Source: Isoetes taiwanensis
Lineage: Eukaryota; Streptophyta; Lycopodiopsida; Isoetales; Isoetaceae
Direction of reading: 5' to 3'
NCBI GenBank assembly: GCA_021234155.1
Contig: JAJEKV010000098.1
Location: 2,568,592 to 2,632,591 of the forward strand
DNA: 64,000 nucleotides
Shown: positions 35,165 through 47,237 of the stretch, piece after piece
How the letters are laid out: each line of letters begins with the position of its first letter
Position numbering within the stretch: the first letter of the stretch is position 1
Made by a program: the position numbers and the translations under genes
The notes under the pieces: generated by a model
The model's database searches: none
Told to the model about the DNA's origin: nothing
Seen by the model: only the letters and a program-made list of their open reading frames with translations

Positions 35165-37500
35165 TTGATTTTTTTTTTTTTTTTGAAGAACTGTGTCATC
35201 AATATATTAAAAGAATGGTAATGTTACAAAGCAAGTGAGGAGGAAGGAGAATCGCCCCAAAGAGACAAATGATACCGACACTCCACAACAAACTCACAAA
35301 CAAACCGCAACTCTACTCTTTGGGTAAAAGCATGCCACTTGTACCACTTTTGAACCCTCAAAAGTACCTATTGGGTACTTTTAAAATGGTACTTTCGCTT
35401 TTTCTTTCCATTAAAATCAATCGAAATTTTTGAATTGAGGGTCAATAACATGTCAATCTATAGTACTAGAGGATAACAATACTACTAATGACTAAAATAA
35501 ATGAATTAACTTTCAAACTTATTGTTTATTGGCAAGATTTTTGTAGTTATCCAGTCTTTGGGTGGGTACTTTTTCTCGGGTAGTTTTGTACTACCTAAAT
35601 AGGTACTTTAGATGGTACACCCTAGCATGCTTTCACCCTCTTGTATAAACCGACCATCACCATCTACAACACCCAAGAAGTCCCGCCTAAATGGCAAACT
35701 TCCGCTCTACTAATCCGGGAACACCGTAAAGCTTTGAAATAGCTTGTACTCCAGTCGAGGAATCGGAGAGGGCCGCAGGCCTTTGAATCCACGAAGATCC
35801 ACAACCGGCCGCTTCAAAATCAACCACACCAACCAAGCCGCACACGGATGCAAGGCTTGCTGCGCCAGCGGCCAAGCACCGAAGGATACACATGAGAAGA
35901 ATGGCGGCTAGTCAATCTCACGAAATAGAGCCCCGACCCAATCGAGGCTGACTGCCAAGTGAGGGCATAAAACCGCATAATGCTCTGATCCTCAATGATG
36001 AAGGCCACAACAAGGGCAAAGAGGGCTCACACCCAGCCTAAACCGGACTCCACAAGGACATTCACCACGATACGGTGCACCACCCGGGCGAAGCACCCCT
36101 AACTTCCGGTGGGGAAGTGAGCTCCATGTCCCGCCCAAACCAAGCCATCGAGAACCAGGAAGGCTGCAGAGACCACTTGCTTGAAGGGGGCGAGTGTCAT
36201 GAATAGCCAACACCCTAAGAACAAGACCGCAGACAAAACAAGAAGACACAACATCCGGATGAACCTTCCAAACCGCACCACCACATCCTCCCCGAGGGAC
36301 TATAGGTATGTGTAGCGGAATACTCTCGCCACTTGTTCCCGATAGTCCGCCCACGCCCTTCAGCGAAAAGCACGCCGAAAAGAACTCCCCACGGGCTAGT
36401 TGACCACTCCAATACCAATCCTCCAAGGTGAGCACAACAGCCGCTTCCAACGGCCTCTGCCAACCGAAAGCATGCACAAGCGGGCGCCTAAGGGCAAGCG
36501 CTAGGGGTAGAGGAACCCACAAGAAAGGAGAAGAGTGGTGATAAACCGAGGCATAATCTAGCCGGAAGAGCACACGACATGATCCCAAGCCCGCACACCC
36601 CCCTGCGGAGAAAAGGGGATGCATGTGGGAAAGGCCAGAGACCATACAACAAAGCCCTGGGCAACTCCACATGCACAGACGGCTTCCCAAACGCCACACA
36701 ATGGCGAAGAGACTGCAACAACAAACACAAGCACTGTGAGAAGATGCTCCATCCTCGCAGAATGCTCCAAACAAACTTGGAGACCAACACCTTACTATGT
36801 AGTGCCAAATCCAGAATGGCCAAGCCCCCATCCTCCCGGGGGCTGAGACACTTCCACCAAGCCACTTTAACAACTGCCCCTTCATCATCCCCGCCCCACA
36901 CAAAATTTCGAACAATCTTATCCAAAGCCACAGATCTTACCATCAGAGCCAACATCGCAGATGTCAGTATACACATGAGTGCTACAAAGTAATCGACTTG
37001 GCAATAGTGATCCTACGCCATGGACAACTTGCTACCCTTCCACCAATTGAGGTGTTTTCGCAACCCCCGCGAAATCTCATCCCACACCTCCCCATGGAAA
37101 CATCCCTCCAAAGGGAATACCCAACAGCCTTAGTACACACATTACCCGGAAGCACCTTCCAGGGAATAGAGCCAAACAAGGGGAGGCGTGAGTTGGGCCC
37201 ATAATGCGGAGCATTTACCCCAATTAGTAAGAATGCCCGAGGCCAAGGAGAAAGTATCCAAAGAAACCCTTCACATTCCGCAAATTCCTCTTCTCGCCAC
37301 CAAGAAGAGGAAAGTGTCATCACTGAACCGTTAATAATCTGGCCGACTACCATCCTCCATCCAAGCCCATCCACCACCCCCCCTCCACCTGCCCCAAAAA
37401 AAACCGAGACAAAGTGCCTCCCACAATCAGAAAACAAAAACGGGCGCCAAAGGGCACCCTCGACGCACCCCTCCCTAAGGAGAAAAGGCTGAGGGTTCAC
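35165..37500 (-). pseudogene. L1-type LINE, 5'-truncated, minus strand
   Basis: The 3' end is marked by a T run at 35169-35184 followed by TGAAGAACTGTGTCATCAATAT, which on the minus strand is a typical plant L1 terminus. Coding blocks lie between about 35690 and 37500: KIVRNFVWGGDDEGAVVKVAW and LAILDLALHSKVLVSKFVW (36700-36920) match the same region of the + strand LINE at 17.8 kb. Catalytic RT motifs upstream are gone (5' truncation), and frames are broken near 36000 and 36900. MITE family 1 sits in the 3' part. Confidence 0.8.
35322..35638. mobile_element. MITE family 1, copy inside the LINE
   Basis: 317 bp from GGGTAAAAGCATGC to GCATGCTTTCACCC, with the same internal blocks as 2638-2965 (CTCAAAAGTACC, TCAATAACATGTCAATCTATAG). 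Flanks TCTT(T) and TCTT look like a target duplication offset by one base. It interrupts the LINE 3' region, so it is younger than that LINE. Confidence 0.8.
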
Positions 37501-39719
37501 TCATTGAATCAAATATTTTTCTTTGGGCTATATTTATCGGATGTTCGGGATTTGAGACTAGGGAAAAGCATTACTAGCATCGTTGTTGTCTAACATATGG
37601 ATATAAGAGACATGCTTTTCCAAGATATACATTCGGGGCAATGGGCATCTAGTTTCACGTTGTAAAGTTGTGGGAGCCCAAATTTTGAAAGTCGCCCCAT
37701 GACCTCTTTTAAGTTTAATTGTGCAAGCCTTATGAGAATGGTGTCCTTGCAATGAAGAAATGTTTGATAAGACGGCATCCGAGGATTGTTCAAAAAATGA
37801 GTTACAAAATATTTTCTCCATTAGAGGTGTTTACTAATGCTAATACACAAAAAGCTCCAAAGATATATTGTATAAAAAATGTTTCATGAGCCTTTGGATC
37901 AGTTAACTCAAAAAGTGTCACATATGGAAACATTGTTAGGTTTGATAAAATAACATAAAAATCTTATTTAATAAAGCTTTGGTTGTTGGTAAAGTGTTGG
38001 CTTATTGATTAAGTGTTTGTATTTTGCTTTGGGACCCTCTTTGAAAAAGTTTAGTTCATAAAACATAATATAACTTGGAATGATACATAGTTTATATGCA
38101 AATGGGAGACTATTGATGAGGGACTTGGTGTTATTATCTATTGACAACAAACAAGAAAGTGGATCACACCATGCGAATTTAGTATATTCCAACCTTTTAG
38201 CTTATACAAAATTCACTTGGTGTGATCTTTTTGGAAAAAGATGACTTCCTATAGTAAAATTACTTTGATTATCTTTTAATAAAAGAAATATATATGTGTC
38301 TTATTTGAAGTTAAGTGTGGATATGTGACGTGCTCATTTATTGATAAAGTGTTTGCTTTTTAAAAAAGGCTAATAACTTTATGTACTACTAGAGTTGGTA
38401 AAGTATTTTAGATGCAAATAGGATGCTTGATGTGATCCTTCTTAAAAAAAGATATGCTCTTTGAAAAAGACTAATAACTTTATGCACTTAGGATGGTAAA
38501 GCATTTAATGAGAAGGGGTACTTGTGTTTAATTTTAATTTGACAACAAATAAGAAGGTGGATCACACGATGCGAATTTAGTGTGTTCCATTTTTGTTGCA
38601 TATATACTATTCGTTTGGTGTGATCCTTCTTGAAAAATAATATGCTCTTTGAAAAGGGATAATGACTTATGTACTTAAGAGTGGTAAAGCATTTTAGATA
38701 CAAATAGGAATGAGTACTTGTGTTTAATTTTAATTTGACAACAAATAAGAAAGTGGATCACACCATGCGAATTTAGTGTGTCCCTTTTTTTTGCATATGT
38801 ATTATTCGCTTGGTGTGATCAATCTTGAAAAAAAAAAATAGCTTTCAAGTAAAAGGAAAGAAAGAAATATCATATTTAAAGTGTAAAGTGTTAGTATGTA
38901 AAGTATTGGTTTATTAAAATACTATTTGTTTACGCTAAGTTGTAAGTTCAATATTTGTGTTTCTATTTACTTTTTTACGCAAGGATCACACCAGGCGATT
39001 CCTCTTTAAACAAGGATGGCTTTGACCTTCAATGTTCATAAATTTTATGAATGTTTGCATATAAGAATGTCACATATCATATTTTCTTAAAAAATGGTCA
39101 TCAAATGGATAACTAGTCAAAGAGTTCTTCTACTACTTAAAGAGTTTCAAGACTCATTTTTGCTATAATTTAAACAGCAATAGATTTTTAAAGGAATATG
39201 TTGTGAAACGTAGTCAAAGACTTCTTGTATTAGAGGTATCTAAACACAAACATCGTAACCTTTGTACTTCAAGAATGTATAAACCCTTTGTATAAACCAA
39301 TCATAAAATTGCATATTTCCATACAATTCACATCAATTCATAAAATTTATACAATTGCGTACATTCATCCAATTCAAATGGAATCCTATAAGCACCAAAA
39401 CATGTACAGTAAAACATACACAAATCCTATAAGCACCAAAACATGTACAGTAAAAAAACAAGTTAGGTATTCAAATGGAATTAGAAGCAAAAACTTTTTA
39501 CATTCAAAATTTTTTATGGCCGTATGGCTTTACATCGTAACATCATTTTGTAAATTTAAATGCTGGGAGGCTTCAACTATTCACAACAAAAACCCCGGAG
39601 GCTTGCAAGTCATATGGTAAAAAGGGAAAAGTCGGAGGCTAAGCCGAGGCAAGCCGGAGGCTAATTTGGAGGCTAAGAACAAGGAAAAAAAAAAAAAGAG
39701 GTGCTCGCCCTAACAAATT
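37501..39719. repeat. AT-rich region with recurrent GATCACACC hairpins
   Basis: No gene is visible. Near 38161, 38558 and 38754 the phrase GGATCACACCATGCGAATTTAG is followed about 60-80 bases later by TT(T/C)G(C/T)TTGGTGTGATC, so each copy can fold on itself; a diverged copy lies at 38983. The copies are separated by related text (TTTAATTTTAATTTGACAAC). At 39383-39455 a 33 bp phrase (AATCCTATAAGCACCAAAAC...) is duplicated. At 39590-39675 GGAGGCTAA recurs. Confidence 0.65.
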
Positions 39720-40156
39720 TCATTCATCTGCTTCACCATCTGCAAAACAAAAAAATAAGAAATAACCGTTAGTTGAATGCTTAAGAAAAGAAAGAAAACA
39801 TGCATGTACCATTTAGCAACGCCATGAGCTCCTCGAAGTCAGCGGATTCGTCTTCAACTTCTTCATCTTCTTCATCATCTTCGGCTTCTTTTCCTTCGGT
39901 AGACCACTCATTCTCTCTCAAGAATCTCCTATCCAAACCTTCAAGAACACATGTGATGAACTCCCCGCTCCGAAATTTCCTATGATTCCTCATTCTCTGA
40001 TTGCTCGTCAAAGGAATCAGAGGATTCAGAGGAATCAGAGGCATTCAAAGCAAGAACCATGGGCAGCGGAGGGAACTGCGGAGGGAACACCTCTTCCAGC
40101 CATAATAGGCGCCTCTTGGAGGACACCTCTGGCTCTTCCGTAGCTGATCTCTTCAT
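39720..40156 (-). CDS. Possible small acidic-protein gene, two exons, frame problem
   Basis: On the minus strand an ATG at 40156 opens MKRSATEEPEVSSKRR..., a basic start followed by a Ser/Asp/Glu-rich stretch that ends at a stop after about 58 codons. An overlapping frame then gives FRSGEFITCVLEGLDRRFL, a strongly acidic run (EAEDDEEDEEVEDE) and FEELMALLN. A good intron follows: donor G|GTACATG at 39809 and acceptor TTTTGCAG at 39740, leaving a second exon of DGEADE and a stop at 39720. The change of frame near 40010-40030 needs either a frameshift mutation or a very short extra intron. I recognise no family. It could be a small nuclear protein, or a decayed gene. Confidence 0.35.
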
Positions 40157-40345
40157 GGCGATGGACTAGCGAAATTGGGCGAAGGATCTGGTAAGATTCA
40201 GGAGATTGGGGGGAGAATGGGAAGCCAATCTAGGCTGGAATAGATATAGGCTGGATTAGACGTGAAAATCGAGGGAATGATTCAATTCGGTCTTATCAAC
40301 CATCATTACATGCCATTATGTGCATGTCTCTGAAATTTGAGCCAT

Positions 40346-40448
40346 ATCCAATATCTTCCCTTTTTAACCTTATTCCTAAATATCCAATATCTTCATTTTT
40401 TAACCTTATTCCTAAATATCCAATATCTTCCTTTTTTTAACCTTATTC
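40346..40448. repeat. 36 bp tandem repeat, three units
   Basis: Three consecutive units of CCAATATCTTCCTTTTTTAA-type sequence, each continuing with CCTTATTCCTAAA; the third unit breaks off after CCTAAA. Confidence 0.9.
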
Positions 40449-41078
40449 CTAAACCTATATGATTTGAGTTTAACCTGAAAATGAACACCGATATAATTCG
40501 AATTTAACATACTATTTAATACCAAGATGCTACGCCACACTATGTCGATAATTGGGATTTAAAAAAAAACACTCCAAACCCTCCTCGAAAACCACGTAAG
40601 TGCCGACCTCACTTGTGTTTAAGTTTAATTTGACAACAAGCAACTTCCATCTGCGTGGATTGCACGCATTTATGAAATGAAGGTGTACAATTTTATGCCC
40701 CAACACAATTCGCCCCGTGTGAGCGAACGTCCGGTACTAACTAACCTTTCGTTTTTGAAATTTGCAACGTGCATATGGAAATCGAAAAGTCCATTCTCCT
40801 ACAATCCATGCTTTTATACATTAAGCAAATTCAAATTTCGAATTGTAGGGGCGGAAAGCCTGTATTAGGGATGAAGTGAAGATCGGTTGTTATAGCGGCC
40901 GCTAACGCCAAAAAAATGAAAGTCCGATCCGATACAAAGCTTCAACCTACACATTCAAATTTTGAAATGTAGAAGGCGGTGACGCCGCGACGCTTGGTAT
41001 CGACAAACCAAGATACACCGTCATAAGTTGCCGGTATGCTATAATGCAAGTGGCATTTTAGAAGCGCCACGTGTTGCA
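40449..41078. other. No gene seen
   Basis: A 63-codon + frame at 40677-40868 has no recognisable similarity. No repeats or RNA genes are seen. Confidence 0.35.
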
Positions 41079-42464
41079 TCAGTCTGTCTGACAACCAACA
41101 GAATTAAATACATATGGCGCCATGAATGTGCAATCCCCCTTATTCCGGAAGAATATTCCAAGCAAATCTGTAATTATGAGAGTTTGGTATCCTAGGTGGC
41201 ATGGAAAAAAAAAGGAGCCGGAAATATGACGTGGAATGGCTGATAGGAGGTCTGTTTTGAGACCCCAAATCCGCCCTAATGCTAGGGGCCCGACTTGTTG
41301 CCGATAGTGTGCCATCTTAATGTATGTCAGGGCATCTGCATCCCAGAGCTTGCGAAGGAAACTACCATCTAGGTATAGCTTTAGTGCATTGTGATCCTTC
41401 TTTGTCTGTACCTGCATGCATCCGTTTGCCTGTACATCCCAACATGAGAACCACTGAGCTTGCTTATCTTTCCAACAGGCTTTGAGGTGTTGGGGACCCA
41501 TTGTTACGACCAAAGCAAGGTTGGGCAAATGTGTATCACCCATAGCGACCACCTTCTTGAACTAAATAATATGGTGTTCCAATGCACCGCTGATGAGGAC
41601 CTGGTATGGAACTGTGGACTTTACCCCAAGGGCTCGTGCCAAGAAGGCTTTCTGCACCTGCTCGAGATCATTCCAGATGGTGAGGGATATCACCGGACCA
41701 CACACTTCTGCCTCGTACAGGAGAACCGGCTCGACCAAGGCCCTAAACAGGTGTGACTGGTGGCCCCAGACATATAACTCTGCCTTGTGGCTGTTGCTCT
41801 TCATGGCATATAGTGTGACGACCATCACATATAGTGCTTTCCAACCCGTTGTGACACGCATCCTGATGGCAGCATCCCAATAGGTGGTAGTAGAGAACTC
41901 GATCCCCAAGTACTTGTAGGTCGAAGCCACCTCTACATCTTATCCCTGGTAAGTGAATGAGGGAAGCCTTGGCTGATGAGATGACAAAACTAGCAACACC
42001 CTAGTTTTGGCCAAGTTAACTCGCATGCCAATGAATTGGAAAAAGTGTCAAGAGCATCCAGGTGATGTTGCATGTTCTCTGGAGTATAGGCCAGGAGGTC
42101 GACATCATCAGCATATATGAGTTGCTGGATTGTGTGATGCATGAGATGGGCGCCCACACCTTCGTGCTCAGAAAGCCAGTCTTCCAGCTGATCAATGTAT
42201 AGGCCAAAGAGTGTGGGGGACAGGGGGCAACCCTGATGTACTTCAATACTACTGACTACCGACTGTCCTGATGATGTGACACGTCCTAAGCATGCCTCGT
42301 ACAGCCTGTATATTGCGTTCTGCAAGTCAACGGGGGTCCCCATCTGCCGCAATCTATCCCATAACTTGTCCCGGGGCGCTGTGTCAAAAACTTTTGTGAA
42401 ATCCACGAAACAACAGTATAGGTTTTGCCGCCAATTCCTGCTATTCTCAATAGCGAACATTTGA
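41079..42464 (-). pseudogene. LINE family 2 reverse transcriptase, fragment
   Basis: Minus-strand RT in two frames. The first (about 42460-41990) has CCFVDFTKVFDTAPRDKLW, QGCPLSPTLFGLYIDQLEDWL and the catalytic LIYADDVDLLAY (YADD near 42099-42116). The second (41930-41562) carries the thumb, with TYKYLGIEF, and the third (41552-41079) the connection region ending in LGRIWGLKTDL. Frameshifts separate them and a stop lies near 41940. The endonuclease and C-terminal zinc region are absent. It belongs to the same family as 33.8-34.4 kb and 55.7-56.3 kb, and differs from the L1-type LINEs in this window. Confidence 0.85.
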
Positions 42465-42911
42465 TTTGCAATTATGTTTTGATGTTTGCAGAGATTGCAC
42501 AGATGAAATAAGAATACATTATTGAGCTAAATTAATATTGACTTTTATGAATGGTGGTTGAGTGCTTTTGGTAACTCACTAACCTTTGTATCGAGAGATG
42601 ATGTTAAATGTATAGATGATGTTAAATCTGCAATTCTAATTAAAGTCTGATGTATTGTAAACACATGAACCTTGAATAACAAAAAGTATTGACCAATTTA
42701 TTAAAAGAATCTAAATATTGTATTATGTAATTTCTAAATGAGGGTTAGGATGTTACTAAAATGCTTTACACCAATCCAGAATCACTTATTGCATTATCAA
42801 ATGTTGGACATTAACTGGGGTCCTTGGAATGAAAGAAATGTTCGCGGCGCCGAAGGCTCTTGCGATAAATTTCTTGTAGAAATAAAGTATATAGGAGAAG
42901 AACGTATTTTA
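42465..42911. other. AT-rich spacer, 3' of the receptor kinase
   Basis: Non-coding, about 70% A+T. It lies between the LINE remnant and the stop codon of the lectin kinase and probably includes that gene's 3' UTR. No polyadenylation signal can be singled out. Confidence 0.4.
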
Positions 42912-45428
42912 TCAACGTGGCAAGAGTATTGACCTGGACATGGAGGTGCTTGCTATCACTTGAGAAGATGAAGAGCTTCGTGCTCGAGACTCCAACAATG
43001 CCATAAATTCGTCATTAGCTGTAGGTTGTATTTTGGGAAAAAATTGGACTGTACTTACAAATTCAGGAATCTCGATACTGCCTTCCAGCATTTGGACCAC
43101 AGAAGACATGTGAGGCCGTAAATAAGGGTCATGGTTGAGGCAAAGAGCTGCAATTTTAATAACTCGTTTGGCTTGTTCCAAAATGAATGCTTCGTCAAGC
43201 CTACTATCAACAAGGCTTTTAACAGCATGATCATTTCTACTAAGCTTCCAATACTCTTCCCCATTTGGTTGAGGAGGTTTAACTCCAGCAAGGATCTCTA
43301 GCAATACGACTCCAAAACTATAAATATCACTCTCGACTCCTATAGCTTCACCCCACATCAATTCTGGGGCCAAATAGCCAGGGGTGCCACATATTGTAGT
43401 CATAAAAAAATGATCCTCGCCTCTATCTAGGAGTCTTGAAAGTCCAAAATCTGCTACTTTTGGATAAAAATTATCATCCAAAAGAATATTTTGAGGTTTC
43501 ACATCCAAATGTAGAACTTTCTCAAGGCACTCTTCATGCAAGTAGGCCATTCCTCGAGCTGCCCCTATAGCTATTTCCATTCTGGCCTCCCAGCTAAGAG
43601 GAGTGGTGTTTTCGCCGACGAGCCAGTGATCAAGGGATCTGTTTGCCATATACTCATATACCAGAGCTCTGGTTGTTTTGTTACTACAGAATCCAAGAAA
43701 TTGCACCAAATTGAAGTGGTGAACTCTGCCCAGTATTGTCAGCTCAGCATAGAAGTCCTGAGCTTGCTGCCTTGACCCATTCAAGATCTTCACTGCCACA
43801 TAATTCCCATTTGGTAGTTGCCCTTTATAAACTGTTCCAAATGCGCCATTTCCCAGCTTTTCACTAAAGCTACTAGTTATCTGTTCTACTTCCTTTAAGG
43901 AAAACCTTGTTAGAGTTGCCTCTGACAAGTAACTGGTTAAAATACCATCTTCTTCCTCCCCATCTTCTCTTTTGAGCTTGACAACAAAGCCAATAACACA
44001 AATCAGAATACAGAGTAGTACTCCTGCTCCTGCAGCAACTGAAGCAATAAGGACAATATTGGTTCCCTTCTTTTTGACGATCCCCTTTGTTATGGTGGTC
44101 TCATTAGTTTTGATCTTGCATAGCTTGAAGGAAGCTGAATAACTGTTATTTGAAGCTTTAAGGCTGTATAGATGATTGACTAAAAAGCAGTCACTGGTAT
44201 TATGATGATAAAATGCAGCAACGCAGTTAGGAGTATCGAGACATTTTTTATAGCACTCTGCTTCCTGGCCTGTTAGACTGGGGCTGGAAAATGAAGTCTC
44301 ATAATAATCAATTCCAGTCTGATTGATCATCTCACAACTGCCAGAATCGCTAGAATTGGTGTAACCTGATCCAAGTGCACAGCCTGCAGCTTCATTTGAA
44401 TCATCGATGTGTGTGAAGTAGGCTGAATTATTCAAGGGGCAAGTGCAGCTGCCATCAGTGGGAGAACAAACGCCAAACTGGCCACAAATGTTAGGCAAAT
44501 TACAGGAGTCATTACCTTGAAATTTTGAAGTCTGAGGGGATAATTTTTTGAGTGTGAGAACCCCATTGCCCTCAAGAGAGAGTACAGCCTCATACGAAAC
44601 CGTACTTGTGTAATTGCTTCCCCACCACAGCCACATCATATACTCCACTGTGGGTTGGTAACCGCAGAAGTTATAATTCTGCGTATAATACCCGGCATCA
44701 GATATGTTGCCTGTATCATATCCAAGCTGAAGAGTTGGTCCCCATCCATCACAGCAAAGAGCAACAAAAGTAGTGCCGCTGCTATCATATGTAAAGTTCC
44801 ATTCTCGATAGATATGCGTCTGGAAGTAGAGGGCAGCTCCAGTTTTCTCTGCTCTGAAACGGTAATCTCCGTTTGCAATCTCCATGCCATATTCCAAAAC
44901 TTGGCCACATACAAGCTTGTCTGTTGGGTTCTTAAAACTGCTCCACAGGGTCTTATTATTACTGTCCAGAAGAAGCAAGGCTCCGTATCGAGTAAGGCGC
45001 ATTCTGCTTACTCCAGGGGTGTTAGTAGACCAAACAGCAACTTGGTTCTCATCTTTAAGAACCAGCCCATCAGCTTGAAGTTGAAGAGTGGCATTGATGC
45101 CTACTGTCCTGCTAGCTGCTGCAGCCCATATAACATCATCTACATCCTGAAGATCGGCATTCCAGGCCACTATAGACGGAACCACATTTCTTTGATCTCC
45201 CAGAAACAGCAACCAGAACCACATCGTTTGCCGATCCTCCTTGATTGTGGTGGTGTTGAACATTGGAATTGCCAACCCTCCTGGGCTGTAGCTCCTCCCG
45301 TTGCTGAGTGGCTCTTGAGAATAGTTGGTTGTATTCCATCCCACTTCCGCAACATCCACATAAGTATAACTCAAAGCTGAAGAGATCTCGGAAAAGAAGA
45401 AGAAAACAAACAAAAGATTGCCCATCAC
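42912..45428 (-). CDS. G-type lectin S-receptor-like Ser/Thr protein kinase
   Basis: A single uninterrupted frame of 838 codons with no intron. Residues 1-20 form a signal peptide (a Phe-rich hydrophobic run). A bulb-type mannose-binding lectin domain covers about 80-190 (LQADGLVLKDENQVAVWSTN). Cys-rich EGF-like (about 305-335) and PAN/apple-like (about 360-437) segments follow. A transmembrane helix spans 457-484, followed by basic residues. The kinase spans about 520-790: G-loop GNGAFG 526-531, catalytic Lys in VAVK at 547, catalytic loop HLDVKPQN 640-647, DFG 660-662 and APE at 687-689. All invariant residues are present except the Arg of HRD, which is Leu, so this is a non-RD kinase, a class common among plant immune receptors. 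It probably sits in the plasma membrane and phosphorylates cytosolic partners on ligand binding. A second Met follows the first directly; both give the same signal peptide. Ligand unknown. Confidence 0.93.
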   Translation of the reverse strand: MMGNLLFVFFFFSEISSALSYTYVDVAEVGWNTTNYSQEPLSNGRSYSPGGLAIPMFNTTTIKEDRQTMWFWLLFLGDQRNVVPSIVAWNADLQDVDDVIWAAAASRTVGINATLQLQADGLVLKDENQVAVWSTNTPGVSRMRLTRYGALLLLDSNNKTLWSSFKNPTDKLVCGQVLEYGMEIANGDYRFRAEKTGAALYFQTHIYREWNFTYDSSGTTFVALCCDGWGPTLQLGYDTGNISDAGYYTQNYNFCGYQPTVEYMMWLWWGSNYTSTVSYEAVLSLEGNGVLTLKKLSPQTSKFQGNDSCNLPNICGQFGVCSPTDGSCTCPLNNSAYFTHIDDSNEAAGCALGSGYTNSSDSGSCEMINQTGIDYYETSFSSPSLTGQEAECYKKCLDTPNCVAAFYHHNTSDCFLVNHLYSLKASNNSYSASFKLCKIKTNETTITKGIVKKKGTNIVLIASVAAGAGVLLCILICVIGFVVKLKREDGEEEDGILTSYLSEATLTRFSLKEVEQITSSFSEKLGNGAFGTVYKGQLPNGNYVAVKILNGSRQQAQDFYAELTILGRVHHFNLVQFLGFCSNKTTRALVYEYMANRSLDHWLVGENTTPLSWEARMEIAIGAARGMAYLHEECLEKVLHLDVKPQNILLDDNFYPKVADFGLSRLLDRGEDHFFMTTICGTPGYLAPELMWGEAIGVESDIYSFGVVLLEILAGVKPPQPNGEEYWKLSRNDHAVKSLVDSRLDEAFILEQAKRVIKIAALCLNHDPYLRPHMSSVVQMLEGSIEIPEFVSTVQFFPKIQPTANDEFMALLESRARSSSSSQVIASTSMSRSILLPR

Positions 45429-47118
45429 GTAGCTTGAGCAACAGCGGCAACAGATTTCACCTTACTTCAGGCCTAAACAGATAGTCTAAAATATCCACTT
45501 TCTAGGTTCGCCAATCACGTCGGCCATATACGTACAAATCACATAGATAGGTGATAGACGTAGTCCAATTACATTCTATCCATTCGTTTCCAATCACATA
45601 GATGATAGACAATTACTTTCTAATGTTAATCACACCTTTCACCTATGACTCCACGTAGTTCAATCACACCAAGTCAAGATACCATAGAAAGTGAAGATGC
45701 CCTGGGCCAAGGTTGATAAGGGGCATCTTCACATTCTGTGATTGGTATGACAGCCACGTGGCAAGCAATAACTTCCCCCTTATCTTTACATGGGGCAAGC
45801 TAGGCCCACACCTAACGAGTATTTCAAAGTCTCTCTAACACTAGATCAAGCGTCCATTATCCCTAACGAAGTGTGTGTAGCGTTGGATAGCAGAGGCAGA
45901 CAAAGCAGAGGAATTCACTTATCATTGTAGTTGTCATAGTCAAGGGGAAGAACCTAAACATGTTTGTTGGATGATATGTCAATTATTGTGTGTTTTAAAC
46001 TTCCCGTCAATGACTTATCATTTATGGCAATCAAGAGGGAAAATCCAACCATGTATATTGGATGATATATCAATTATCGTGTGTTTTAGCACTAGAGTTG
46101 TCAGGCGATGGACCAAAAATGGTGCACTTGCACTGTTCACTTTAAAATTCATATAAAATCAATGGCTCAAAATTCAATAAACCCCTTCCTAGAAGTTGTT
46201 ATATGGCAGTCATATTTCATATGAAAAATATCTAAAAATCTATCTACCTCCATTCTTGGAAGTTATGCGTAGATGAATCCAAGGGGATCATGCCAAGACT
46301 GCCTTATATTTACATAAGGTAAAACTATCTTAATGAAATGATTGTTTCGATTCTTTTCAGTATTTTCTTATTTTTCTATGCGAGTTAGAGAGTACAACAC
46401 AAAAAATTGCACCTCATTCCAAGGTATGAGAAGGAAGATAGGGTTCATCAAAGATGACAGGGTCAAAATTGTTTTCTGTCTTCTGTGGACCAATAATCAT
46501 TTTAACATGAAATTAGAGATCTATATTACCAAGCAAGGCTTGCATCCATAAAAAAATAGCTCATCATAAAAGATGATCTACATACACTATTGTCATACTT
46601 CACCTACAATACTTCTGGCAGCAAACACAGTAATAAGTTTATGATAGCAAGAGAAAAGTAGGTTTGTTTGTGTTTTTTGCAATATATGACATCAAGAATC
46701 TCTATGCACATGTATAATATTATATGTGAGTTGAAAAAGAGTGTCATCTTGATTAAATGATTCAAATTTTGAAAAGTCTAAGTATTGACCATTAATGATT
46801 CATGGATATTTATATTTAAATCTTGCAACTACTATGTCACTTTCACATCAAACTTGAGATCTATGTTGCCAATGAAGCCTTACATTCATAAAAAATATAG
46901 CATTTCTTAAAAGATAAACTATATGTACAATTAGCATAAACTCCAATATCGTGTAGTAACAAACACAACCAAATGTAGAGAATACATGATTAACTACTAC
47001 CTATAGGTTGATAAAATTACAATCTACATAGATATACGTGTAGTGCATATCGTGGATCTTTTATTGCTCTTTTAAAGATGATATACGTATTGCGGCTGAA
47101 GATTTGCGACAATATTTA
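45429..47118. other. Upstream region of the receptor kinase and gene-free DNA
   Basis: The first 300 bases hold the probable promoter. They contain a repeated phrase (CCAATCACATAGAT, at about 45535 and 45591) and several TGATAGAC copies; no clear TATA box can be fixed. At about 46510-46600 and 46850-46935 a diverged 80 bp direct repeat is seen (GAGATCTATRTTRCCAA...). No gene. Confidence 0.4.
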
Positions 47119-47237
47119 GAGCCCTGAGCTGAGAGGTCGGATTTGTGAGGTCGTGAGGTCGGATTTGAGCCCTAAGAGCTGAGACTGAGAGGTCAGATTC
47201 GAGCCCTGAGAGCTGAGACTGAGAGGTCGGATTCGTC
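47119..47237. repeat. GAGAGGTCGGATT tandem repeat
   Basis: Units of about 43 bp read AGAGCTGAGACTGAGAGGTC(A/G)GATTCGAGCCCT with variation; about two and a half copies. The repeat provides the tail of the helicase-like frame next to it. Confidence 0.8.

Noticed and set aside
44655-45380. A 241-codon + frame opposite the lectin kinase
   Set aside because: It is an antisense shadow of the receptor kinase coding sequence; it has no domain of its own.
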